Origin: Lonicera japonica
Taxonomy: Eukaryota > Streptophyta > Magnoliopsida > Dipsacales > Caprifoliaceae
Direction of reading: 5' to 3'
Assembly (NCBI GenBank): GCA_021464415.1
Contig: CM038468.1
Span: forward strand, 33,902,969 to 33,966,968
DNA length: 64,000 nt
Position 1 is the stretch's first letter; each line of letters opens with the position of its first letter. This document shows positions 35,066 to 45,622 of this stretch, piece by piece. The notes below the pieces were generated by a model. That model did not search any database and was not told the origin of the DNA. It saw only the letters and a program-made list of their open reading frames with translations. Both the position numbers and the translations under genes were made by a program.

Positions 35066-35330
35066 GGGGAGAAAATGTGTGTTGGTAGCAGTCAATGTTG
35101 GTAAGACTATTAAATGCTTTATGTCTTTAACATTGATAGTTGTTTTCTTTTGAAAACCTTATTTGAGATCAAAATTGTTTTATTGGTTTTAAAACTATCT
35201 CAAATATATGCAATGCTTTTTACAAATCATTTATTTTATCTATGCATAAATTGAGGGGGAGCATATATCATTTATTCATATGCTATTTATGCTTGTTATT
35301 AAAAACACACATTAATTTATTGTCATCATC

Positions 35331-35344
35331 AAAAAGGGGGAGAT
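35331..35344 (+). other. Polypurine tract of the Copia element
   Basis: AAAAAGGGGGAGAT directly abuts the 3' LTR. It is the expected plus-strand primer site. Confidence 0.8.
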
Positions 35345-36897
35345 TGTTGACCTAGAAGGTCTTAATCTTATTTTGATAATAACAATAATTTAATCATGTG
35401 TAATTTAACATGTTCTTGATTTAAGACTTAGATTTCTTACTTGAAAAATCAAGAATAGCATGATTGCTCAAAGGAAGCATGACAAGGATCAATGGAATCA
35501 ATATTCGATCAAGTCAACGAAGCATTGGACTAGCAAGAGAACAACCTTATCACTCACATGCTAGCAATACAAATCCATGAAGATCAAGATCAAGGATCAT
35601 ATGGAAAAGCTTCAAGAGAAGAATCAAGTTGAAGAATCAAATCAAAGCATTCGAAGACTCACATATTCGGTAATTGAGTGTATGCTTAGGATTGATGTAA
35701 AGTTTCTTCATTGATTGATTATATAGCTCATATATATTGATATATCATTCTTAGATTGATCAAAATCAGTTTGAATCGAAAATCATTTCAAAACATCATT
35801 TTAGCAAAAACCGGTTTTGAAATAAATGCATATTAAATTCAAATGATCATATTTTGAGTTTTCCCAAAAATAGGTGTCTTAGGAACTTATTTTTGAAGTC
35901 CCCAAAGCATTAGAATTGATTTCGGAGCTTAAATGCAAAAGTGCAAAAATTGGGATTTTTGGCCTTATGGCCTGATGGGCAGTCTGGACCATCAGTCGAC
36001 TAAGCAGTTTGCTCAGTCGACTAAGGGTCCATCAGTCGACTGATGGTTTTGCTTAGTCGACTGATGCTTCAGAATATAGCCGTTGGATTTCTGATTTTTT
36101 ACTATTTTTGGTACCAAACTTCTACCAAACCTCACAAACGGCTATATCACTTTTTGGACTGTATATACACTATCTAAGACACATTTTGAACAACTTGAAT
36201 CACTCTCATACTCTATTCTTCATCTATCTTCATTATTAAAAGATTCAAGAAATTGTTTTTGATCAATCATCTTTTATTTGAGCTATATCATATTGATTAT
36301 TCAAGATAACTCTAGTGTGAGCTTAAATTGTATTCTACAAACACTTGAGAGAGTTATTGTAAATTGGTGTGAATCACCAAACTTTTATATTCAAATTGTG
36401 AGAGGTAAATCTCATAGGAAAAACAAGAAGGTAAATTCTTGTTTAGATATTGTGAGAGGTAAATCTCACAAGGTTAGCAAGAGAGAGATTCTTGTGAGAA
36501 TATTGTGGTCAAGCAATATTTGTAAAGAGTGTAGTGAGACAACAACACTTGTAGTGGTTTGATCTTCACCCGGAAGGAGATTGGAATTAGTGGAAATTCT
36601 CGGGGAACTAACCGAGCGCGGACTATGGTTTGGTAAACCAAAACCGTGTGGACAAAACGTCTTGGACTTCAAATCGGTTCAATCTTTTTTACTCAATCTC
36701 TTTATTATTGATTGTTTTGTTACTGCTTGAGATTGCTTAATTATTTTCTCTTGTGCTTGATTGTTTATTTGCTTACATTCCTTGATATATTTGTTAAGTA
36801 AATTGTTTTACTTAAACTTTTTGAAAAGTTTTTAAAATTCCGCATTAAGTTTTAAAAACCCTATTCAACCCCCCTCTAGGGTATTTTCCGACCAACA
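35345..36897 (+). repeat. 3' LTR of the gag-only Copia element
   Basis: 1553 bp, nearly identical to the 5' LTR. Differences seen include GCGAGC/GTGAGC, AAATAAG/AAACAAG, TTTTGGGACTG/TTTTTGGACTG and GTTATTG/GTTACTG. Confidence 0.93.
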
Positions 36898-37588
36898 GAC
36901 TCGTCCTCGCCTCACCGTCGCACCACTGTCACAACCACTACTGGAACCACCAGTACCGGGTCCTCTGTTTAGAGGAATCCTAGCCCTTTTTCCAAAATCC
37001 TCTGTTTGTTTGTGTATGGAGAAGAGGAGATAAAAAGAGAAAATTAGCAGAGAGAAAGAGAGAGAAATTTTCGCGGGACCAAAATCCATTTTTTTTTGTG
37101 TGTGTAGATCAATTGCTATTTGATTTATTTAGAGATGAATTGAGAAAAAATGGAAAGAAAAAGGAGAATTGTGAATGTTAAATTGATAGTGAGGTTTTGA
37201 GAATAGTGAAGAAGAAGATGAAGAAGACGAAGAAGAAGCAACAGCAGCTCGAAAGAAGAAGATGAAGAAAAAGAAGAAGAAGCAACAGCTCAAAAGAAAA
37301 AGAAGTAACAGCTCGGAAGAGGAAAAAGAAGGAGAAGAAAGAAAGAAAGAAAGAAAAGAAAATGAAAAAAAAGGAAAAGAAAAGAAAAATAAAAATGACT
37401 TAAATGCCCCTAGATTTTAACACATGACTTGGCTCCGTTAATTTTTAGCAGTGGGATTTGACGGAGTGGCTAATAGTAGTACTTTTTAAAAGTTTAATGG
37501 TCCGATTGTAACAAAATAAAGTTTAGTGGCCATTGGTAAAATTGATCGATAATTCAGTGGCCATTGATAATATTTACTCAAAAAGAGT

Positions 37589-38989
37589 TGCAATCAGATT
37601 TTGTTTTTTTTAAATCCCGCTGGGATGTCGAAATTGGTGGATTTCAATAGCAAAAAGACCTGTGATCTTCTTATTTTTTTATGTAATTATAGTAACTTTG
37701 TCTTCTCTGAACAATATATTCAAAAATCTGCCAAGTCCAACGGTTCGATCAAAAGTTACATCTGTTTTACGATTGCACCTGCAAAAAACATAAGAAGAAA
37801 AAGAAGAAGATGATGAGAACGGCTCTCCTCTCGGCGATACGATCGGAGAGTCGGATGGTGGTGGTGCAGCGGTGGTGTGTTCGGAGGCGGAAAAGGCAGC
37901 GAAGGTAGAAAAAATACAAGTGGATAGTCCAAAAGCAAGTGAAGTGAGGGTTAAGATGCTTAAATGTTTATATTACATGCTTAAAGGTTTATATGAGGGG
38001 TATTTTTATACATCAATATTTCTCATTATCCTTAAAATAAATCAATATTATCAAAAGTGTCCTTAATTTAGAATTAAATAATGAAATTAGTCCTACTTAT
38101 CTTTGTTAAATATGAGTTCTTCTTTAGAGTTGTAAAATATTACAGAGTGATGTCTTATAACCCATTTTCTCTTTTTAAATGTTTCACAAACATTTTTTTA
38201 AAATTAAGTAAAAATATATTTTAATAATTTTTTATCTATTATAAATATATTTTTTATTGTCTAATATTATGTGAGTATTCAGTAACACATTTTTTTTATG
38301 TGAGCCGAGTTTATGTAAGTACAATTGCCTCTCATTAAATGAACCTTATTTAGAAAACACTTAATAATTTAGTCATTGATGTTAAGTGAGTTCTTATAAA
38401 CAAATATTTCTCAAGTGAGGCGAGTGTGTGTGCGCACTCATCTCTCATTAAGCGGATCTTAAGGGGTGTTAGTGATTAAAAATTTACCTTAGCGGGTGTT
38501 TGTAACAAGGAGAGTATTTGTGACAAATATGGGTGTATAAATAACACCACATTTGAGAAATGGTTTTTTCAAATTTTTTAGAATATTGGTAAAGGCACTC
38601 TCAATTTTCGGTCTACACACCTATTATTATAAAATAACAAGTGTGCCTTAATTAAAAACTTCTCTTCCTTTCATCCTTTTTCTTTCAATCTAATTCTAAA
38701 CACAAAAACCATCTCCTTGTTTATTTCTTTCTAACTACCTTTGTTTGCTTCTACTAGAGAAAATTGAATCTCGCATTATTGTTGTAACAACACTAAAATA
38801 AATATCATCAAAAGAGTATTCAAGTATAAAATGAAAACACATTTACAACTCAAAGGAAAAATGTTTCAATGAAGGTTTATATTTATCATATTGTATTTAT
38901 TGAATGTAAATATTAGACTGAGAAATCGTTGGTTTCAAAATCTAAAAGGATATATATATATATATATATATTGAGTTATCCCTAAAAGG
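37589..38989. other. AT-rich spacer
   Basis: No gene is supported. A short frame near 37811 (MMRTALLSAIRSESRM) follows an A/G-rich tract but has no known motif. A (TA)n run lies at 38950-38970 next to the chromovirus breakpoint. Confidence 0.5.
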
Positions 38990-38996
38990 GTGCAAC

Positions 38997-41957
38997 ATGG
39001 TATTGGGTACGAATTGGATGGGGCAGTTTAGTCCTTTGTTATTTGATTTCAACAATTTAAGACTCATTTTTAAAAAAAGGAGGAAGGAAGGTGACCCTGC
39101 AGGGGACAAAAGAAGTAGTTTCTATAAAAGCTATCACTGGCAAGAGTTTAGCAAAAATGTGCAAAAAAGGGGCTCAAAGTCTAATAGGCCATTTTTTTGC
39201 TTTATCTGTTATTTCCCATTCTAATACACCACCTGCTCTTGTCCAAAGGTTACTGCAGCAATATAGTGATGTTTTTGAGGAACCCAAGGAGTTACTATAA
39301 GAGAAAAGCCTAAACCATAGAATAAATTTAAAACCCAATTTTGAACCCCCAAACCAGAGAGACCATACATAATTCCTTTTGTTTAGAAGTCAGAGGTTGA
39401 AAAGCTCATAAAAGAAATTCTCAGCAGTGGTATAGTCCAGCTTAGCCATAGCCCCTATACCTCACCTGTCATTTTAGTCAAAAAGAGAGATGGATTATGG
39501 CAATTTTGTGTTAACTATAGGAAATTAAATGAAGGAACAATGAAAGATAAATACCATATTCCTCTCATTGAAGAGTTACTAGATGAATTAAATGGGGCCA
39601 CTATTTTCTCCAAATTGATTTGAGGGCTGGTTACCATCAAGTAAGGGTCCATGAGCCAGATGTACATAAAACTGCATTCATAACTCATGTGGGTCACTTT
39701 GAATTTAAGGTCATGCCTTTTGGGTTAACCAATGCCCCAGCTACTTTTCAATCATTAATGAATGAGATTTTCTAGCCTCATCTGAGAAGATTTGTTCTAG
39801 TATTTTTCGATGATATTTTAATCTATAGCCCCACATTAGCTTCAGATGTGCAACATTTAGAGCTAGTCTTATCTATTTTGTGGAATCACAAGCTTTATGC
39901 TAAGCAGTACAAATGTGCTTTTGCCCAAACGAAGATTGGTTATTTGGGGCATATGATTAGTGGAAGGGGAGTCTCAGCTGATTGGAACAAAGTCCAATGT
40001 ATGTTACAAATGGCCAACTCCTATTACTCTTAAGGGGTTAAGAGGGTTCTTAGGCATCATGGAATATTATAGAAAATCTATTAAAGGTACGGTATCATTG
40101 CCAAACCATTAACTGATCTTTTGAAGAAAGGGAATTTCCATTGGACACCCAAAGCTACTGTCGCGTTCGAATCTTTAAAGAAAGCCATGACTACCACACC
40201 AGTCCTAGCCATGCCTGATTTTACCCTAACTTTAACACTTGAGACTGATGCTTGTAATTCTAGAGTTGGGGTAGTCTTTACACAATAAGGAAGACCAGTT
40301 TCTTATTTCAGTAAGGCCTTAGGGCCCAAATACTTGGGGTTATCTACCTATGAAAATGAAATGCTTGCTATATTAATGGCAGTGCATCATTGGAAGTATT
40401 ACTTACTTGGCGGGTATTTTGTGATTCTCACTGATTAGCAAAGTATCAAACACTTTGCCAATCAAAAGTTATCCACGATGCTACAACAAAAGTGGTCTAC
40501 CAAACTGTTGGGTTATGATTATAAAATCAAGTATAGATGTAGAAGTGAAAATAAAGCTGTAGATGCATTATCCAGGCTACATGAAGAAAGCAGGCAAATC
40601 AATGCCATCATAATTATTCAACCATATTGGGTGCAAGAAATAGTAGCTGGCTAGGTTAATGATTCCCAAGTCGCATCATTACTGTAAAAATTATAGCAAG
40701 ACTCTTCCAGTGTCCCACATTACACATTCTCTAATGGAGTCTTAAGGTATAAAAACAAACTGTATGTGGGAAACTCTGAAGCATTAAAAGCTAGAATTCT
40801 CGAAGTCATTCATTCTTCCAATGAAGGGGGACACTCTGGATCTCTTGGCACCTACAAAAAGGCTAAGCAGAGAATGTAACTCCCGCAGGACTTCTACAGC
40901 CTCTCCCTATTCCAAAACAAGCATGGCAGCACCTTACCATGGACTTCATAGAAGGATTGCCAAAATCAAAAGGGAAGGAAGTTATCCTAATGGTTGTTGA
41001 TAAACTTATAAATTATAGCCATTTCATTGGCTTAAGTCACCCATTCACAGCCTATACAGTTGAAAGAGCATTTATGGACTCTGTTTACAAGCTCCATGGT
41101 CTGCCTCTCTCAGTCATATTAGATAAAGGGTCCATTTTCACTAACAGCTTTTGGCAAGAATTATTCAAGTTATTGGGTACTGAACTGAAGCTACGTACTG
41201 CCTACCATCCCCAAACAGATGGTCAAACTAAAAGAATCAATGCTTGTTTGGAAACTTATCTAAGCGTATGGTGGGTCATAAACCGAAGGCTTGGGATCAA
41301 TGGTTATCACCTGCTGAGTAGTGGTTTAACACTCACTACCATTCTCGAATGAAAATGTCTCAATTTCAAGCTTTGTACGGTTATATCCCTCCAATTCAAG
41401 GTTGCTTTGATCCTTCTGCTACTTCAATTGCCTCCGTAGAAGACCATTTACAACAAAAGAAGATTATGCTACAACTTGCTAGAAAAAGTTTGGAGTTGGC
41501 TCAAAACAGAACCAAAATCATGGCTGATAAAAAGAGGACTGGCAGAGAGTTCAAGGTAGGTGACTGGGTATACATACGTTTGCAACCTTATAGACAGTCC
41601 ACAATGGCAATTCAAAGAAATCTCAAGCTGGCAGCAAAATACTATGGTCCCTACAAAGTAATGGCAAGAATAGGTAAAGTAGTCTACAAGCTTCAATTAC
41701 CAATTGGTTCAAAGATTCACCCTATTTTTTATGTCTCTCAACATGTACTCAAGAAGAAACTAAGCAAAAAGAAGGTGCCCATCCAAGACTTACCCTATGC
41801 TGATGACCAAGGGCAAACTTGAGTGGAGCTTATGGCTATTTTGAATAGAAGAATGGTGAAACGACACAATCATGCAGTGGGACAAATGCTTATTCAGTGG
41901 ACCAAGTCTGCTCCTGAGGATGCAACTTGGGAAGACTCCCCCTTCATTGCAAATTAG
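38997..41957 (+). pseudogene. Chromovirus pol remnant: protease end, RT, RNase H, integrase, chromodomain
   Basis: Protease tail at 38997-39070. RT at about 39415-39990 with [33 protein letters not shown] and the catalytic FDD in VLVFFDDILIYS (about 39800). RNase H at about 40200-40590 with LTLETDACNSRVGVVF and YFSKALGPKYLGLS, ending VDALSRL. Integrase zinc finger begins (NEGGHSGSLGTYKK, about 40830), but its second half is missing before the core at 40939 (TMDFIEGLPKSKGK). In the core the third catalytic residue is changed: the usual QTDGQTERVN reads QTDGQTKRIN, AAA at 41230-41232. The chromodomain is visible at about 41830-41957 (AILNRRMVKRHNHAVG, IQWTKSAPEDATWED). At least a dozen stops and frameshifts are present. 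Confidence 0.88.
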
Positions 41958-42005
41958 TTTTTAAACTTCAATCCTTGAGTACAAGGATGTTAAAGGGAGG
42001 GGTAT

Positions 42006-42368
42006 TGTTGTGATTCTCCTATATTTCTGAGGGCAATATTGTCTTTATATCTATAGTGAGAATGAGCTGTGGATAGGAAGGCATATTCTTGTGAGATAAG
42101 AAAGCATATTCTTGTGAGTTGTGACCGTTGGTAATTGTTGCGGTGTCTAGGTGAGCTGTCCAATAGTACAAGATATTGTTTTCTTTTTATTTATTTTTTC
42201 CTTTCTTTTCCAAAAGGCTATATAAGCCAGAATATATAATAGAGTATGGTATGAAATGAAATGGCTTTTGCCCTAAAATGAGGCTCTGGTAGTAGATCTT
42301 TCAGAGATTGAGTGCATTTTTATTATTAAAATTATAGTAGTAGCCTTAGTAGACCTAGGCTCACTACA
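42006..42368 (+). repeat. 3' LTR of the chromovirus
   Basis: 363 bp from TGTTGTGATTC to CTCACTACA, preceded by the polypurine tract AAAGGGAGGGGTAT. Internal TATA-like GGCTATATAAGCC near 42226. Confidence 0.75.
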
Positions 42369-45300
42369 GGCATTGGGAAAGCAATTTTCTATAGCAAAAG
42401 CACACATATATTGACTCTCTACATTGTACATAAAGGCGTGGGTGATGAAAAGGGAAAAAAAATGGAGCCTTATTGAGTAATTGAAAACTAACTACACAAT
42501 CAATCATCAAAAAATTGAAAAGTCAAAAATTAAAGGAGCTTTATTAGATAGAGAGCATGAAACAGAAATATAAAACAATGGAAAGAGTCTTTATATTGCA
42601 ATCAATATTACCGCTTCCTTCGTATTACTATTATGTAATAGTTACTCCCATTTAAGAAATATATGGTCATAAATTCATATTAATTACATCCATTGTTTTT
42701 GTAGAGCCAAAAAATATACATGAACCCTAAAATCCCATTCTCAAATGTAAACAAATAGTAGAAAATATGTAGTGATTAAGGCACAAACAACTAAGCATAG
42801 AGATTAGGGCTCAGCTAGCTTTGAAAGAAGAAATTTATAAGTGTGCCATACCAACACGTTTTAAGCCAACAATTTCTTTTCTTTTTTTATTATTATTTTA
42901 ATTCTCTCTCGATCTCTCTCTTTCTTTCTGCTGCAAGGAAGGCCAACAGCCTAAACTAGATTATATTATCACGGCCACCTCAATGATCATTTCTATCAAA
43001 GCAAATTTTTATGTTAGAAAAGAAAAAATGGAAAAAAGTGCTACCATGGTCATTTCTATAGCTATTTTTAAATGAGGTGGAAGGCGAGTTATATAGGGAA
43101 TTTCTATAAGTATTTCTACATGTAGAAATAATGATAGAAATTTTTTATATGACAAGTAAGGAAGAAATTATATACCATTGGAGACCATTTTTTTTTTATC
43201 CTTTTCTACCCATATAAATATATTTCCAATTAGATATATTAAAAATTACAAGATTCATGACACATAGGATATAAATACACCCATATTCATCCACTTTCTG
43301 ATTAAATTTTTTGATAAAATTAGGTGGAGATGATCTCCGCATCCCCACCAATTTTTACCAAAAAAAACCAATCATTTACCTTCTCAAAAAAGGAAATACA
43401 TTCTTTAGCGAAGAGAATGAAACCATTTTTGGAATGTGATTGTATATATATATATATTATACAACCCCTTCTCCTAAGGACCAATCATTTTAAAGCAGGT
43501 AAATAGATGAATTTTCTGATGAAACTTTGTGAAGATGATTTATATGATTAGCAGATCATTTCCACCAAATTGTATTGAAAAATTCAACGGCAATGAGTGT
43601 TAACTAAACATCTAAATTTCAACTGCTTGAATTTTTAGATAAAATCTGGTGGCGACGATTTATAAATCATTGAGATCATTTTCACCAAATTTCATAAAAA
43701 AATTTCATTTGTTTACCCCCTCAAAATAGTTGTTCTATTTAAAGACCAAAGGGTACTGATAGTGTATATATACACACATATATATCACATATCTATGAAT
43801 ATATCAGAGCCGATCTAAAAGAGACGATCCGTAATTCAAGAAAAACCAAGGACCGTCCATTTTAAAGAATAAATGGTTGATTTTTTCAAGAAACTTGGTG
43901 AAGATGATAACTATAATGAATAAATCATCTTCATAAAATTTCTTCAAAAACTTAAAATTAGAAATATATGTAATAAAAAGGTGAAATAAATATTTAATTT
44001 TATCTATTAAAATTTTATACGATTATATAATTAAATAAAATATAGTTTCAACTTGATATTCAAACTTAAAAGGCAGTATTCCTAATCTTCTTGCCTTGGT
44101 CATTGGGCATTGACCAAGTGGCTTATAGCTTGGATCTCAAACAAAATCAACCCCCAACCACCCATAAACACCAATTAGCTCTTAGAAATAACATAAAATT
44201 ATAAAAGTCATCACATATCTTAAATATCAAGTGTCTACTCAGAGGCTAAATATTCGCAATGATTATAATAAGAGTGTCTGTAATGGAACCATAAAAAAAT
44301 TCAGTATTATTTGAAATAATATATATATTTTAATGTATTTTACTTCTTTTAAGGCACCAGTTTTTAAAGTGATAGGTAGTGTATATCTGAAAAATCCTTA
44401 AAAAGATGTAGTTTTTGTATTTTACTTCTTTTGTTGCGAACTTACAACATTACGTGCGAGTTTCTTAAAAAGAAGTAATTTTTGATTTTATCTCAAAAAT
44501 GACCCATGATGTTCTGAACGGCTGAACCACTTATTTAATTTAGAATAGTGAGTTGGGATTTGTTTTGACTTTAACTTTTAGAGTGATTCTATTACTCCAG
44601 AGGAGTTGAATATGTGTTATTCACTGATCAATATGTTGAAATTAGTGTCGTGTATTTTTTTTCATAGAGGATACATATCGGACTTTTAAAATACATCCTC
44701 TTGCTCTTGGATTGCAGAACGTCAAGTTTGGCCCAAATCTCTCGCTCATCTCTAAGGTTTAATTTTCAGTTCAAGTATCCTTAAAATTTCTAATTTTGGT
44801 TGAAACAACCTTAAAGTTTCTAATTTTGGTTTATGCATCTTTAAAACTTTTTATTTTCAGTTGAAACATACTTGATGTTTCTAATTTTGGTTGAAGCATC
44901 CAAAAATGGCCCTTAAAAGAGTGGCTCGTGACAATCACGCACGTTTTCCATCCATCTTTTTAATGGGGCATCCAGTTTTGGACAAGCAAGGAAAAATTGA
45001 AAACTTTAAAGATTCTTTAACTGAAAATTAAACTTTAGGAACGAGTGAGAGATTCAGGTCAAACTTTAAGGATCATTTTTACTAATTACCCATATTTTTC
45101 ACATATATAGTAGTTATTCATGGAGAACCTAGTACAAATATTGCTTGTGGGTACAACTATACTAGAGGCATCAGATTTCTTCCGGTTCACATCATTAGGG
45201 AATTCAACAAATTCTCCTTACAACTTAAATTCAAGTTGAAGGAGTGGAAAATTATGAAATGGGCAAAACCTAGACTAATTAAACAAGGAATAAACACTCT

Positions 45301-45622
45301 AGACAAAAAAAAAAAAAAAAACCAACTCACAATTTTGTTGAACAATAGTTTGCCTTTTACAATTACAAAGAAACCCAGTTATAAGGAGGAAATTGCAAGA
45401 AAGGAAATAAATTCAAAATAATTGCCAAAAATAGAAAATCGTAGTGATCGTGGGATCCTATGGTGTTGATGCCAAGAATCATGCATGATTTAATGGAAGT
45501 CAAATTTAACCTTCCTAATTCAGCTTATTTCCAAATTGAATCTTGTCACAGATAGTAAATTTGCTGATTCAAATGCCTAAATTGTGAAATTTGACCAAAA
45601 AATTGCGTGCATCCTTACCAAA
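42369..45622. other. AT-rich intergenic region before the P450 gene
   Basis: No coding motif is seen on either strand. It contains simple TA tracts (43442-43458), a family of degenerate hairpin repeats (43312-43960, listed separately), a stretch around 44750-44890 with three copies of a CTAATTTTGGTTGAAACA-like repeat, and an A-run at 45306-45320. Confidence 0.55.
43312..43960. repeat. Four degenerate hairpin-like repeats
   Basis: Copies start near 43312, 43508, 43635 and 43880. Each couples an arm like AAACTTGGTGAAGATGAT with a mirrored arm like ATCATTTTCACCAAATTT 25-45 bp later. The spacing, roughly 130-250 bp, suggests an old amplified palindrome. Confidence 0.5.

Larger units (their letters stand above)
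32293..36897 (+). mobile_element. Gag-only Copia LTR retrotransposon, recent
   Basis: Two LTRs of exactly 1553 bp (32293-33845 and 35345-36897) are flanked by a perfect 5-bp duplication, GACTC (32288-32292 and 36898-36902). They frame 1.5 kb of internal DNA that encodes only gag. Only about five or six LTR differences were noticed, so insertion is recent compared with the Tat element. No protease, integrase, RT or RNase H is present, so it depends on another element's enzymes. Confidence 0.95.
11400..37579. mobile_element. Mutator-like MITE (about 1.05 kb) split by nested LTR elements
   Basis: Terminal inverted repeats start GAGTAAATA at 11400 and end TATTTACTC at 37579. They are flanked by a perfect 9-bp direct duplication, AAAAAGAGT, at 11391-11399 and 37580-37588. 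The left repeat is interrupted after 14 bp by the Gypsy element and resumes at 31932. Both repeats then share CAATTTTACCAATGGCC, TTTTGTTACAATCGGAC and AGCCACTCCGTCAAATCCCA in opposite orientation for about 200 bp, leading into a CT-rich (left) and GA-rich (right) interior. After removing the two LTR elements and their 5-bp duplications about 1052 bp remain, with no transposase. Nine-bp duplications and long inverted repeats are hallmarks of MULEs. The interior GAAGAAGAAG tract (37200-37330) is low complexity, not a gene. Confidence 0.85.
38990..42368 (+). mobile_element. 5'-truncated chromovirus (Ty3/Gypsy with chromodomain)
   Basis: It begins inside the protease (VLGTNWMGQFSPLLFDF) and runs through RT, RNase H, integrase and a C-terminal chromodomain to a 3' LTR. 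There is no 5' LTR, primer site or gag. The left breakpoint is a (TA)n tract. Many stops show it is dead. Confidence 0.88.

Noticed and set aside
37190..37380. GAAGAAGAAG tract as a possible Lys/Glu-rich protein
   Set aside because: It is the purine-rich inner part of the MITE, mirrored by the CT-rich tract at 32100-32220; no start or domain.
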